Below, in pieces: positions 18,185 through 28,150 of a stretch of 64,000 bases of DNA. Location of the stretch: positions 25,007-89,006 of the forward strand of contig JAJDVJ010000012.1 of assembly GCA_022826205.1 (NCBI GenBank), written 5' to 3'. A program made the translations under genes and the position numbers. The DNA is from Silicimonas sp. GTDB lineage: Bacteria; Pseudomonadota; Alphaproteobacteria; Rhodobacterales; Rhodobacteraceae. The notes beneath the pieces were generated by a model, which was not told the DNA's origin, did not search any database, and was given only the letters and a program-made list of their open reading frames with translations. Every line of letters begins with the position of its first letter. Positions within the stretch are counted from its first letter, which is position 1.

Positions 18185-18646
18185 TCACAAAGGCAGCGCT
18201 GTGGTCTGTCGCACCGTCCTCAAGGCAAATGACGAATGAATCTGCGCCACGCCTGGCAGCCGCGCAAGCTTGCCGCGGTGAATGCGCGCAAAGTCCTCCG
18301 TATCCTGCGCCACGACCTTCAGGAGATAGTCGGCCGTGCCTGCCATGAGGTGGCACTCAAGGACGTCCGGAATGCGCGCCACTTCCCGTTCGAAGGCGTC
18401 GAGCACTTCGTCTGCCTGGCCGGAAAGCGTGATCTCGACAAACACGACCGTCGGACGGTCGAGCTTCTTCGGGTCGAGAAGTGCAACATAGTCGCGAATG
18501 ATCCCGGAACGCTCCAGCCTTTGGACGCGCCTGTGGCAGGCCGACGTCGACAGGTTGATCTCGTCCGCAAGCTCGGCATTCGAAATGCGGCCCCGACGCT
18601 GCAATACGGACAGGATTCGGGAATCTGTGGCGTCAATCGTGCTCAT
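18185..18646 (-). CDS. Lrp/AsnC family transcriptional regulator
   Basis: 153 residues from ATG 18646 (GGAGA 8 bases upstream). The N-terminal HTH is GRISNAELADEINLSTSACH followed by RRVQRLERSGII. The C-terminal RAM domain (VFVEITLSGQADEVLDAFER; CHLMAGTADYLLKVVA) binds amino acids. Family members respond to amino acids as octamers. No target is adjacent: pheT ends upstream on the same strand and nothing clear lies downstream. Confidence 0.93.
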   Translation of the reverse strand: MSTIDATDSRILSVLQRRGRISNAELADEINLSTSACHRRVQRLERSGIIRDYVALLDPKKLDRPTVVFVEITLSGQADEVLDAFEREVARIPDVLECHLMAGTADYLLKVVAQDTEDFARIHRGKLARLPGVAQIHSSFALRTVRQTTALPL

Positions 18647-18881
18647 GGCGCAATTCTCCGGCGTGGATTGCGGGCGATTTCGAACATTCTGCCATGATTC
18701 TCGAAGTTCATCAGGCAAATTAGAGCAAGCCGCGTGGAGACGTCGACGGCCCTGCTTGCTCGGACGATTGCGAATGACGCGTCAACATCGGCGGAAACGG
18801 CCGCTGCCGTGATCGGCCGGCCAAGTCTTCGAAGCGGACGTCGAAGGTTCGGGGCGTACGGTCCTTCCGTTGCCCTGCCCT

Positions 18882-21278
18882 CTATGTCCGCAGCACGCCA
18901 CCCGTGGCTTTCGAGACCTTCTCGACAATGGCCTTGCCGACTGCGTCAATCTGCCCGTCGGTCAGGGTCCGTTCCCTCGGCTGCAGCCGCACAGTGATGG
19001 CGAGCGACTTCTTGCCGTCGCCAAGGCTTCCACCGACGAATTCGTCGAAAACCCTCACATCTTCGATCAAGGACTTGTCCGCGCCTGCGGCCGCATTCAC
19101 GACATTTGCCGCCTCGACGTCAGCATCCAGCACGAAGGCAAAGTCGCGCTCGACCGCCTGAAGGTCGCTGATTTGCAAAGCGGTGCGTGTGCTGCCCCTT
19201 GCGCGTGGCTCTGGCACGGCCGAGAGATGGATTGCGAATCCGACCGCCGGCCCCTTCACGTCCATTCGGCGCAGCACCTTGGGATGCAACTCGCCAAATG
19301 CCGCCAGAGTGATCTTTGGTCCGAGCGTGATCTTCGCCGAGCGAACCGGGTGCCACCAATTGTTGGTGCCTCGCCCGATTTGAGTGCGTGCGGGCGCTCC
19401 GGCGGCGACAAGAATCGCCTCTGCATCGGCGCGCGCGTCAAAGACGTCCACCTCCCGGACCTCGCCATGCGGGTCTTTCGGGCCGGTTGCACCGACTCGA
19501 ATCCCCGCAATCAGGATCTCGAACTCTTCCGGCTCGCCACCATGGAATATGGCACCAACCTCGAAAAGAGCCAGATCGGCGAAGCCACGGGCCTGGTTGC
19601 GCGCAGCCGCCTGCAGCAGCCCAGGAAAAAGCGATGGCCGCATCTGGGTCATCTCGGACGATATGGGATTCGCGACGCGACGCGCCTCGTCGCCACCCCC
19701 GAACAGCGTGGCCGAGGCATCATCGATGAAGCTGTAAGTCACGCATTCGCTGTAGCCGAGCGCCGCCGCCATCCGTCGCGACGCCTGCTCGCGCCTCTGG
19801 AGCGGTGTCAGGATCGGTTCCGGAACGCCCGGCACCGCCCTGGGCATTGGTCTCGGCTCAAGATTTGTGAGCGACGCCATTCGCGCCACCTCCTCAACCA
19901 GGTCCGCCTCGCCCCGCACGTCGGGACGCCACGAAGGCGGGGTCGCCATGTCACCGTCAATCACGAAACCAAGCGCTTCCAACGTTGCCCGCTGGTCCTT
20001 GGCCGGAATGTCCATGCCGACGAGCGAAGAGCAGCGGGCAGGGTCCAGACGATAGGCGCGGTTCGTGTCAGGCACGGTGCCGTCCTCGACGACGTGAGAC
20101 GCCTCGCCACCGCAAAGCTCAAGGATCATCGACGTTGCCGCCTCCAGACCCGGCAAGGTGAACTCTGGATCCACCCCCCTTTCAAAGCGGTACCTGGCAT
20201 CGGAGCTGATCTTCAGCTTGCGGCCCGTATGCGCGATCGTCACCGGATCCCAGTAGGCGCTTTCGACAAAGACATTGACGGTCTCCCCGGTCACGCCGGT
20301 TTCTGCGCCACCCATGACGCCGGCAATGCTCTCAGGCCCTCGCTCATCGGCGATGATCATCATGCCCCTTTCGAAAGCATAGGTCTTCTGGTCCAGCGCG
20401 AGGATCTGCTCGCCGCCTTCCGCCCGATGCACACGGAGGTGCCCTTTGACCTTGTCGGCATCGAAGACATGGAGCGGCCGGTTGCGGTCGTAGGTGAAGA
20501 AGTTGGTGATATCAACCAGCGCCGAGATCGGGCGCAGCCCGATGGCCAGCAACCTTTGCTGCAGCCATGCCGGTGACGGTCCGTTCCGCACGCCCCGGAT
20601 CATGCGGCCGGCAAAGTAGGGATTGCCGTCGATCGTGTCCTTGTCGATCGAGACGCCGATAGGTGACTCAAACGCGCCAGGCACCGGAGCAATCGGTCTT
20701 TCGATCCTTGTTCCCAGGCCGCGGGCCGCCAGGTCGCGGGCAATCCCCTCGACACCCAATGCGTCCTGACGGTTGGGCGTGATGGCTATCTCGATCACCG
20801 GATCGACCTTTGACGGGTCATTCGCCGCCAGCCAGTCGACGAAGCGTTCGCCCACCTTGCCCGACGGCAACTCGATGATCCCTTCATGTTCGTCGGAGAG
20901 TTCCATTTCGCGCTCGGAGCACATCATGCCATGGCTCTCCACGCCCCTGATCTTCCCGACTTGGATGGTCGTGTCTATGCCCGGAACGAAGGTGCCGGAA
21001 TGTGCAACAACGACAGTGATCCCTTCACGTGCATTGGGCGCGCCACAAATGATCTGCCTGACGCCCCGATCGGTTTCGACGTCACAGACGCGCAACCTGT
21101 CGGCGTCGGGATGCTTTTCGGCCTTCAAGACCCTGCCAAGCGTGAAGTCCTGCAGCCGGTCCGCAGGATTCACGACTTCCTCCACCTCGAGGCCGATGTC
21201 GGTCAGGGCCTCTGCAATCTCGTCAACCGTAGCGGTAGTTTCAAGATGCTCCTTGAGCCAGGCAATCGTGAACCTCAT
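18882..21278 (-). CDS. pheT: phenylalanyl-tRNA synthetase beta subunit
   Basis: 798 residues, full length. tRNA-binding OB domain near residues 40-150 (SHGMMCSEREMELSDEHEGI), B3/B4 editing domain (SIGVSIDKDTIDGNPYFAGR), B5 domain, then the catalytic-like core (SYSFIDDASATLFGG-like segment; RPSLFPGLL) and the C-terminal ferredoxin-like anticodon domain (AVERDFAFVLDADV; SLAITVRLQPRERTLTD). It forms an alpha2-beta2 enzyme with PheS. 136 bases separate it from pheS, unusually wide for this pair; I see no gene in the gap. Confidence 0.97.
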   Translation of the reverse strand: MRFTIAWLKEHLETTATVDEIAEALTDIGLEVEEVVNPADRLQDFTLGRVLKAEKHPDADRLRVCDVETDRGVRQIICGAPNAREGITVVVAHSGTFVPGIDTTIQVGKIRGVESHGMMCSEREMELSDEHEGIIELPSGKVGERFVDWLAANDPSKVDPVIEIAITPNRQDALGVEGIARDLAARGLGTRIERPIAPVPGAFESPIGVSIDKDTIDGNPYFAGRMIRGVRNGPSPAWLQQRLLAIGLRPISALVDITNFFTYDRNRPLHVFDADKVKGHLRVHRAEGGEQILALDQKTYAFERGMMIIADERGPESIAGVMGGAETGVTGETVNVFVESAYWDPVTIAHTGRKLKISSDARYRFERGVDPEFTLPGLEAATSMILELCGGEASHVVEDGTVPDTNRAYRLDPARCSSLVGMDIPAKDQRATLEALGFVIDGDMATPPSWRPDVRGEADLVEEVARMASLTNLEPRPMPRAVPGVPEPILTPLQRREQASRRMAAALGYSECVTYSFIDDASATLFGGGDEARRVANPISSEMTQMRPSLFPGLLQAAARNQARGFADLALFEVGAIFHGGEPEEFEILIAGIRVGATGPKDPHGEVREVDVFDARADAEAILVAAGAPARTQIGRGTNNWWHPVRSAKITLGPKITLAAFGELHPKVLRRMDVKGPAVGFAIHLSAVPEPRARGSTRTALQISDLQAVERDFAFVLDADVEAANVVNAAAGADKSLIEDVRVFDEFVGGSLGDGKKSLAITVRLQPRERTLTDGQIDAVGKAIVEKVSKATGGVLRT

Positions 21279-21414
21279 CGCGTTTCCCCCGAGGGAATGC
21301 CGTTTCTTCCCGGCGTCGGCACACCCGCTTCTTCAGATGGTCCGGCCGAGGCAAGCCGCCCCGGATGATGTCCGGCCTGAACCAAGCCCGGCATCGTGCT
21401 GGTTGCGGTGGGCA

Positions 21415-22482
21415 TCACTGCAACCCTCCGTGCAGTGTCGGCACGTCAAGCGGGGCGAAACCGTAGTGCCTCAGCCACCGCAGATCCGAATCAAAGAATG
21501 CCCGAAGATCCGGAATGCCGTATTTCAGCATCGCCAAACGATCGATTCCGATTCCGAATGCGAAACCCTGCCACTTGGAAGAATCTATTCCACCCGCTTC
21601 CAGTACCTTGGGATGCACCATTCCGGAACCCAGGACCTCCAGCCAGCCTTCGCCTTCACCCACTTTCACGGTTCCGCCCTCCCAGGAGCACTGGATATCG
21701 ACTTCCGCCGAAGGTTCCGTGAAGGGAAAGTGCGAAGCACGGAAGCGGGTTCTTACGGTCGTGCCGAAAAAGGCCGAGAAGAACTCCTCGAGCACCCACT
21801 TCAGGTTGGCCATCGAAATGTCGCGATCAATCGCAAGACCCTCGACCTGATGGAACATTGGCGTGTGCGTCTGGTCATAGTCGGCCCTGTAGACCCGCCC
21901 CGGACAGATCACGCGAAGCGGAGCCCCACGTTCCTGCATCGCGCGAATCTGGACAGGCGAGGTATGGGTCCGGAGGACATGCGGCGGCCGGTTGTCACCC
22001 ACTGCCTGCGCCATGTAAAACGTGTCCATCTCGGTCCGAGCCGGGTGGTGAGCAGGGATGTTGAGCGCGTCGAAGTTATACGAGTCGCTTTCGATCTGCG
22101 GACCTTCCGCGACGGAAAACCCCATGTCGGCAAGGACGGCCGTCACCTCCTCGGTGACCTGGCTGACAGGGTGGACGCTTCCCCGCGCGCGCTGGCGCGC
22201 AGGCAATGTCACGTCAAGCCATTCCTCCTTGAGACGCGCATCGAGAGCAGCGTCTTCCAGTGCGGCCTTCTTGGCCGTGATCGCACTGTTGATCTCGTCC
22301 TTCAACGCGTTGAGCGCCGGCCCGGCGACCTGTCTCTCTGCGGGGGTCATGCCACCGAGTTCGCGCATCCTGAGCGACACCTCGCCCTTCTTGCCGAGAG
22401 CGGCAACGCGCAGCCTTTCGAGCGCGGCCTCGTCGGCCGCACCAGCGATTTCGCCCAGGTACCTTGTTCTCAGTTCGTCCAT
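21415..22482 (-). CDS. pheS: phenylalanyl-tRNA synthetase alpha subunit
   Basis: 355 residues. N-terminal coiled coil, then class II motifs: motif 1 [20 protein letters not shown], motif 2 region [20 protein letters not shown], and motif 3 [20 protein letters not shown]. Charges tRNA-Phe with PheT. It follows rpmI-rplT in the same direction. Confidence 0.97.
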   Translation of the reverse strand: MDELRTRYLGEIAGAADEAALERLRVAALGKKGEVSLRMRELGGMTPAERQVAGPALNALKDEINSAITAKKAALEDAALDARLKEEWLDVTLPARQRARGSVHPVSQVTEEVTAVLADMGFSVAEGPQIESDSYNFDALNIPAHHPARTEMDTFYMAQAVGDNRPPHVLRTHTSPVQIRAMQERGAPLRVICPGRVYRADYDQTHTPMFHQVEGLAIDRDISMANLKWVLEEFFSAFFGTTVRTRFRASHFPFTEPSAEVDIQCSWEGGTVKVGEGEGWLEVLGSGMVHPKVLEAGGIDSSKWQGFAFGIGIDRLAMLKYGIPDLRAFFDSDLRWLRHYGFAPLDVPTLHGGLQ

Positions 22483-22599
22483 CCGGACCCTCTTGATCCA
22501 TGCCCCGCCCTGCTAGCCGTCGGAACCCGTGAAGACAAGAAGCCGCGCGACCCCGTAAAGGTCCGCAGCTTCATTTGTAACTGACCCCGACGGGAGCGT

Positions 22600-22962
22600 T
22601 TACGCGATTGCGGCCTTCGCCTTTTTCACGATGGCCTCAAACGCCTCCGGTTCGTGCACGGCAAGGTCGGCCAAGACCTTGCGGTCCACTTCTATGCCTG
22701 CCCGGGAAAGTCCGTGGATGAAGCGTGAATAGGTCAATCCCTCGTCATGGGCCCGAACGGCAGCGTTGATCCTCTGGATCCAGAGCGCACGAAAATTGCG
22801 CTTTCGGGCCTTTCGGTCACGGGTCGCGTACTCGTTGGCCCTGTCGACGGCCTGCCGAGCGGCCTTGAACGTGTTCTTGCGGCGACCGTAGTAGCCCTTC
22901 GCGGCATTGATCACCTTCTTGTGGCGGGCGTGGGTGGTCGTACCCCCTCTTACACGTGACAT
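22600..22962 (-). CDS. rplT: 50S ribosomal protein L20
   Basis: 120 residues. [40 protein letters not shown] and [20 protein letters not shown] are the L20 signatures. L20 is needed for early 50S assembly and often represses its own operon. Twelve bases separate it from rpmI. Confidence 0.98.
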   Translation of the reverse strand: MSRVRGGTTTHARHKKVINAAKGYYGRRKNTFKAARQAVDRANEYATRDRKARKRNFRALWIQRINAAVRAHDEGLTYSRFIHGLSRAGIEVDRKVLADLAVHEPEAFEAIVKKAKAAIA

Positions 22963-22974
22963 GTCTGCGTCTCC

Positions 22975-23175
22975 TCAGCGGTCGTAGGGCATGTAGCGCT
23001 TGGCGAGCCTTTGATTGGGCCCACTCATCACGGTCGTGCCGCGTGCATTGCGAATGAACTTGTTTGTCCGCTTGATCATGCCGTGGCGCTTTCCGGCCTG
23101 GGCGCTGATCACCTTTCCTGAGGCTGTCACCTTGAAGCGCTTCTTCGCGCTCGACTTGGTCTTCATCTTGGGCAT
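22975..23175 (-). CDS. rpmI: 50S ribosomal protein L35
   Basis: 66 residues from ATG 23175: [20 protein letters not shown], ending AKRYMPYDR. Start 23175 is preferred to 23181 because AGGAG lies about six bases upstream of it, while it would abut the earlier ATG. infC, the common partner, is not present upstream; 268 gene-free bases follow to pyk, and the operon promoter should be in them. Confidence 0.97.
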   Translation of the reverse strand: MPKMKTKSSAKKRFKVTASGKVISAQAGKRHGMIKRTNKFIRNARGTTVMSGPNQRLAKRYMPYDR

Positions 23176-23449
23176 TTCCATCTCCTGTCGCCAGACGGTT
23201 CAAGGTCCGCTCGGCATGCCACATTGGCCGGCGAACCCACTGAGGCGTGCCGCATACAGGCCGTCCCGGGCGCTGGCAAGAGGGAAAGTGCACCTGCCTG
23301 GCTTGTGGAAGTGGCGTGAGACGCTGGCGCCGCACGGCACTTTCGGTCGACAATCCGCCGCCATGCCACGCGGACGTGGACAATGTCAGCAAACCTCGTC
23401 AGGCCAATGACTTGCGCCGGGGCCAGCGACCCTGGGTGCGCACCGGTCT

Positions 23450-24895
23450 TCAATCGGGGTCCGCGGGAATGATCTTGCGCTCGTCGCAGGACGAAACGCG
23501 CAAGATGTTCGTGGTGCCAGGCTTTCCAAACGGCACACCGGCGGTCACGACGAGAAAGTCGTCCGGCGAAGCGAACCCTTCCGCTATGGAGGCCCTTGCC
23601 GAGTTTATGACGGCAGTCTTGAACCGATCCACCTCGCTGGTATGGGAGCAGTGCAGACCCCAAGACAGGCAGAGTCGCCTTGCCGTCCGGATTCGGGATG
23701 TCATGGCAATGATCGGAACATGGGGCCGTTCGCGCGCGACCAGCAACGCGGTCGTCCCGGACTCCGAGTAGCTGCAGATCACCTTGATGTCGGCGGTTTC
23801 CGCAATTTCTCGCGCAGCCGAGACGATGCCGTCCGCGACAGACTGCTTGGGCCCCCCCCGGCTGGCATCCACGACATCGCGATACGTCGGATCGCTCTCG
23901 ACCTCGATCGCGACGTTGTTCATCGTCGATACCGCCTCGACAGGATAGGATCCGACTGCGCTCTCGGCCGAAAGCATCACCGCATCGGCGCCTTCGTATA
24001 TCGCGGCGGCAACGTCAGACACTTCGGCGCGCGTTGGCATCGGGCTCTCGATCATCGATTCAAGCATCTGCGTTGCCACGATCACCGGCTTCGCTGCCAT
24101 CCGGCACTTGCGTACCAGGCGCTTTTGGATCGGCGGCACGTTCTGGACCGGCAATTCCACGCCGAGATCGCCCCTGGCAACCATGATTCCGTCCGATGCT
24201 TCAAGAATGGCATTGAAATTGCGCACAGCAGCTGGCTTCTCGACCTTTGTCATCAGCGCCGCGCGGCCACGCGTCAACTCGCGCGCCTCGTGTACGTCTT
24301 CGGCGCGCTGGACGAAGGACAGGGCCAGCCAGTCGACACCAAGCTCGCACACGAACTCCAGATCCGACCTGTCCTTCTCGGACAATGCCGCAAGCGGCAG
24401 CAGAACGTCCGGGACGTTGACACCCTTCCGGTCCGAGACCGTGCCGCCGACCAGGACGGTGCAGTCCGCAAAGTCGGGACCATGCTCCTCGACCTTCATG
24501 CGGACCTTGCCGTCATTGACAAGCAGCGTTGCATCCTTCTCCACGGCTTCGAAGATCTCGCGATGGGGAAGCTGCACCCTGTTTGGCCCGCCCGGCGCGT
24601 CCGAGAGATCGAAACGAAATTTCTGGCCTTCTTCGACATCGACGGCCCCGTTCGCAAAGGTGCCCACCCTGAGCTTCGGCCCCTGGAGATCGGCAAGGAT
24701 CCCGATGGGTCGACCCGTGTCCTGCTCGACCTTTCGGATGATCTCGTGTCGAGCCCTGATATCGTCGTGATCTCCGTGACTGGTGTTCAGGCGGAAAGTG
24801 TCGGCCCCTGCCTCAAACAAATTGCGGATCATGTCGTAGGAACTCGACGCAGGACCTAGTGTCGCGACGATCTTGACGTTTCGGAGGCGGCGCAT
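23450..24895 (-). CDS. pyk: pyruvate kinase
   Basis: 481 residues from ATG 24895 (GAGG seven bases upstream). N-terminal VKIVATLGPASSSYDMIRNL and RLNTSHGD; catalytic lysine segment MTKVEKPAAVRNFNAI; Mg site SDGIMVARGDLGVELP; signature MLESMIESPMPTRAEVSDVA; C-terminal allosteric domain with FLVVTAGVPFGKPGTTN. It converts PEP and ADP to pyruvate and ATP. It is divergent from the formylglutamate amidohydrolase gene with 96 bases between starts. Confidence 0.97.
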   Translation of the reverse strand: MRRLRNVKIVATLGPASSSYDMIRNLFEAGADTFRLNTSHGDHDDIRARHEIIRKVEQDTGRPIGILADLQGPKLRVGTFANGAVDVEEGQKFRFDLSDAPGGPNRVQLPHREIFEAVEKDATLLVNDGKVRMKVEEHGPDFADCTVLVGGTVSDRKGVNVPDVLLPLAALSEKDRSDLEFVCELGVDWLALSFVQRAEDVHEARELTRGRAALMTKVEKPAAVRNFNAILEASDGIMVARGDLGVELPVQNVPPIQKRLVRKCRMAAKPVIVATQMLESMIESPMPTRAEVSDVAAAIYEGADAVMLSAESAVGSYPVEAVSTMNNVAIEVESDPTYRDVVDASRGGPKQSVADGIVSAAREIAETADIKVICSYSESGTTALLVARERPHVPIIAMTSRIRTARRLCLSWGLHCSHTSEVDRFKTAVINSARASIAEGFASPDDFLVVTAGVPFGKPGTTNILRVSSCDERKIIPADPD

Positions 24896-24991
24896 GAGGC
24901 ATTTCCTCGGTATCGAATGATATTCTCTACTGCCGCAAATGTTAGCGCCTGACAACTGGCCAACGGGCAATTCGGGCGATAGCTTCCCGCC

Positions 24992-25768
24992 ATGCTGTTC
25001 ATGCCGGAAGAATCATCGGATCTGACTCCCGTCATCGTCGCCGGCGAATCACGGCCCGCGCGATGGCTGGTGCTTTGCGACCATGCATCGAACGCTGTGC
25101 CGTCCTGGGTGGCGAATGGCGACCTCGGAATCTCGCGCGACGACATGTCGCGGCATATCGCATATGACGTGGGCGCTTCAGGGCTGGCATTGAAGCTGGC
25201 GGAGCGACTGGATGCTCCCGCAGTCCTGGCCAACTACTCGCGCCTTGTCATTGATCCCAACCGGGGCGAACACGACCCGACTCTCGTCATGCGGATCTAC
25301 GACGGCACCATCATCCCGGCCAATCGCGACGCGGACGAGGCCGAAATTGAACGGCGCAAGGAAGTGCTCTATCGGCCCTACCACCGCACCATCGCAAAGA
25401 TCGCGGCAAGGCGGCCGGACACCGTCATCCTTTCGGTCCATTCATTCACACCGCAGTTTCGCGGTCGAGAGCCCCGCCCCTGGCACGTGACGCTGCTGTT
25501 TGCCGACGATGACCGTCTTTCGCTCCCCCTGCTGGCAGGGCTGGCTCGGGAGAGGCAACTGGTCGTCGGCGCAAACCAGCCCTACAGCGGCAGGCTCGAA
25601 GGGGACACGATTGACAGGCATGCCGTGCAGGTAAAGCGACAGAATACCCTGATCGAGGTGCGCAACGACCTGATCGGCGAGGAGAGAGATCAGGCAGAAT
25701 GGGCCGACCGCCTTGCCAGAGTCCTTCCGGAGGCACTGCAGGCGGCAGAAACACGAGGAGAAGCTTGA
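24992..25768 (+). CDS. N-formylglutamate amidohydrolase family
   Basis: 258 residues. The family motifs are LVLCDHASNAVP (N-terminal Asp-His metal site), YSRLVIDPNRGEHDP, YRPYHRTI and VILSVHSFTP. The best-known activity is hydrolysis of N-formyl-L-glutamate to formate and glutamate in histidine breakdown, but no hut genes are nearby, so another N-acyl amino acid is possible. The D-glutamate operon close by makes an N-acyl-glutamate substrate attractive (inference). The stop overlaps the DUF1244 start. Confidence 0.85.
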   Translation: MLFMPEESSDLTPVIVAGESRPARWLVLCDHASNAVPSWVANGDLGISRDDMSRHIAYDVGASGLALKLAERLDAPAVLANYSRLVIDPNRGEHDPTLVMRIYDGTIIPANRDADEAEIERRKEVLYRPYHRTIAKIAARRPDTVILSVHSFTPQFRGREPRPWHVTLLFADDDRLSLPLLAGLARERQLVVGANQPYSGRLEGDTIDRHAVQVKRQNTLIEVRNDLIGEERDQAEWADRLARVLPEALQAAETRGEA

Positions 25769-26091
25769 TGGACGACAAGACCCGCATTGAACTGGAAGCC
25801 GCCGCGTTCCGGCGTTTGCAGAAGCACCTGATGGACGACCGCATTGACGTTCAGAACATCGACCTGATGAACCTCGCCGGATTTTGCCGGAACTGCCTTT
25901 CGCGCTGGTATCAGGAAGCGGCCGGGGAACGGGGCATCGAGATCTCGAGAGAGGATGCTCGTGAATCGTTTTACGGCATGCCCTACGACGACTGGAAAGC
26001 CATGCACCAGACCGAGGCAACGGCAGGACAAAAGGCGGCATTCGAGCAGTCCCGGAAGTTCCATGATGATCAGAACGGAAGCGACGGCTGA
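25768..26091 (+). CDS. DUF1244 protein
   Basis: 107 residues. Starts at ATG 25768 sharing its A with the preceding TGA, with GAGGAG eight bases upstream. The family segments are FRRLQKHLMDDRIDVQNIDL, the CxxC-bearing NLAGFCRNCLSRWYQ and SFYGMPYDDWKAMHQ. Structures show a small helical bundle; function unknown. Tight coupling to the amidohydrolase is a recurrent alphaproteobacterial arrangement. Confidence 0.9.
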   Translation: MDDKTRIELEAAAFRRLQKHLMDDRIDVQNIDLMNLAGFCRNCLSRWYQEAAGERGIEISREDARESFYGMPYDDWKAMHQTEATAGQKAAFEQSRKFHDDQNGSDG

Positions 26092-26187
26092 ACCAGCGGC
26101 TCTCGCTAGGTGATCCGCGGCCATCCGTATCCGTCCCGCATCAGCGGCGGCTGCGCAACCCGGATTCAAGGAAGCGCGGCAACAGCG

Positions 26188-27048
26188 CTATACGGCCGAC
26201 TTCCGGGATTCCTCGACGTAGATCTCGCGAAGCCGGGTTGCGACCGGACCGGGCCTTCCGTCACCGATCCTCGCGCCGTCAATTTCGACGACGGGCATCA
26301 CGAAGGTTGATGCGGAGGTAATGAATGCCTCGTCCGCCTCCTTGGCCTCGTCCACGGTGAACGGTCTCTCCTCGATCTTCATCTGCGCATCTCGCGCAAA
26401 CGCCAGCACGGCCTTCCTGGTGATGCCGTGCAGGATCTTTTCGGACAGGTCACGCGTGATGATCCTGCCCTCCCGGACGATGCAGGCGTTGTTCGAGGTG
26501 CCTTCGGTGACGACACCGTCCTCTACCATCCAGGCATCGTCCTTTCCCTGATCCTTGGCCATCTTCTTGCCAAGGACGGGATAGAGAAGCTGGACCGTCT
26601 TGATGTCGCGGCGTGCCCAGCGGAGGTCGTCGATAGTGATCACGCTAATGCCCGCTTTCGCGGCCGGATTGCCGACGATGTTCTTGGTCTGCGTAAATGC
26701 CAGCACCGTGGGAGGCACGAGTTCGGGTGCCGGGCAATCGAAGTCCCGGTCCTTGTCTGCGCCACGAGTGATCTGGAGATAGACCATTCCTTCGATCAGC
26801 GCGTTCCGCCGAACCAGTTCGCGGAAGACTTCGGCCAGTTCCTCTCCGGAGACCGGCGAAGCCATTTCGATTTCACCCAGAGATCTCTCAAGCCGCGCCG
26901 CGTGTCCGGCGAAGTCAATCAGCTTGCCGTCCAGCACGCTGGTCACTTCGTAGACGCCGTCAGCAAATAGAAACCCTCGGTCGAATATCGACACGCGAGC
27001 CTCCTCTTCAGGAACGTATTCTCCATTGACGTATACGATGCGGCTCAT
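26188..27048 (-). CDS. D-amino-acid transaminase (class IV aminotransferase)
   Basis: 286 residues, PLP fold-type IV. FDRGFLFADGVYEVTSVLDG at the N-terminus, the PLP-lysine region RDIKTVQLLYPVLGKKMAKD (Schiff-base lysine in DIKT), and VVTEGTSNNACIV and HGITRKAVL. These match D-alanine transaminase more than BCAT (no RYTG-type signature). It would interconvert D-alanine and 2-oxoglutarate with pyruvate and D-glutamate. Three bases separate it from the dgcA stop, so it is the last gene of dgcN-dgcA-dat and could supply D-glutamate to that pathway. Confidence 0.9.
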   Translation of the reverse strand: MSRIVYVNGEYVPEEEARVSIFDRGFLFADGVYEVTSVLDGKLIDFAGHAARLERSLGEIEMASPVSGEELAEVFRELVRRNALIEGMVYLQITRGADKDRDFDCPAPELVPPTVLAFTQTKNIVGNPAAKAGISVITIDDLRWARRDIKTVQLLYPVLGKKMAKDQGKDDAWMVEDGVVTEGTSNNACIVREGRIITRDLSEKILHGITRKAVLAFARDAQMKIEERPFTVDEAKEADEAFITSASTFVMPVVEIDGARIGDGRPGPVATRLREIYVEESRKSAV

Positions 27049-27051
27049 CGC

Positions 27052-28017
27052 TCACCCCCATAGTTCAGGACGCGGCGGATGCACGCGTCCGTCTTCGTAC
27101 TCCAGCGCATGGTCGCGGTCTTCCGCCAGAAGAAGCGGCCCGTCAAGGTCAACCACCGTCGCACCTTGCGCGAGGAGGATTGCTGGCGCCATGGCAAGCG
27201 ACGTGCCGACCATGCATCCAACCATGATGTCGTGACCTTGCGCCCGTGCGGCGTCCCTGAGCGCAAATGCCTCCGTCAGGCCGCCGGCCTTGTCGAGCTT
27301 GATGTTTACTGCATCATACTTGCCCTCAAGCGCAGGCAAGGTCGCCCTGTCATGAATTGACTCGTCAGCGCAGACTGGCAGCGGACGCTCGATCTCAGCA
27401 AGCATTCCATCTTTGCCGGCAGGCAAGGGTTGCTCGACCAGCCGAACGCCGAGCCGCACCAGGTGTGGCGCAATTTCCGAATAGAGTTCGGCGCTCCATC
27501 CCTCGTTCGCATCGACGATGATCCGCGTTTCAGGAGCGCCGCGCCGAACGGCTTCAAGTCGGGCCATGTCGTCTTCGCCGCCCAGCTTCACCTTCAGCAG
27601 CGGACGTCCGGAGTGCATTTGGGCGGACGCCTCCATCCTCTCGGGAGTGTCAAGCGACAGCGTGAACGCCGTGATCACGGGGCCTGGCCTTTCGAGCCCG
27701 GCCAGCTTCCACGCCCGCTCTCCTGCCCGCTTTGCAGCAAGGTCCCAAAGCGCGCAGTCAACGGCATTTCGCGCCGCGCCGGCTGGCAGCGATTCCTGGA
27801 GCCCCTCGCGGTTCAGTTCAGATGGCAGACCCATGACCTGATCCGCAACCGACTCCATGGATTCGCCGTAGCGCGCATAGGGAACGCACTCGCCCCATCC
27901 GACCTTCCCATCCTCCTCGATGCAAACGGTCAGAACCTCGGCGACATCACGTGATCCACGCGAGATTGCAAACGTCTCGGCCAGACGAAACGTCTCGGGA
28001 TTCGTGCGTATCTCCAT
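27052..28017 (-). CDS. dgcA: enolase-superfamily N-acetyl-D-glutamate racemase / dipeptide epimerase
   Basis: 321 residues of the muconate-lactonizing subgroup. The capping N-domain is followed by the barrel with KVKLGG (first KxK lysine), metal ligands in IIVDANEG, VEQPLP and CADES, and the second lysine in VNIKLDKAGGL. Members were first called L-Ala-D/L-Glu epimerases; those next to DUF1611 genes racemise N-acetyl-D-glutamate (DgcA, from memory of marine bacterial work). Adjacent dgcN argues for the latter. 133 gene-free bases separate them. Confidence 0.85.
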   Translation of the reverse strand: MEIRTNPETFRLAETFAISRGSRDVAEVLTVCIEEDGKVGWGECVPYARYGESMESVADQVMGLPSELNREGLQESLPAGAARNAVDCALWDLAAKRAGERAWKLAGLERPGPVITAFTLSLDTPERMEASAQMHSGRPLLKVKLGGEDDMARLEAVRRGAPETRIIVDANEGWSAELYSEIAPHLVRLGVRLVEQPLPAGKDGMLAEIERPLPVCADESIHDRATLPALEGKYDAVNIKLDKAGGLTEAFALRDAARAQGHDIMVGCMVGTSLAMAPAILLAQGATVVDLDGPLLLAEDRDHALEYEDGRVHPPRPELWG

Positions 28018-28150
28018 TCAATAGGGTCTTTCCTGCAGCTCATCCCCGAGGCTTGCGCACAGAATTTCCAGCCAGATGATCAATCCCAAGGCATTAAGCG
28101 TCCGGCCGTCATCATCATGGCACATCGACCCGAACAAGCGCCCAACGGGC

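Noticed and set aside
18870..22584. Long plus-strand open frames (568 and 603 codons)
   Set aside because: Antisense to pheT and pheS, whose domains are intact on the minus strand.
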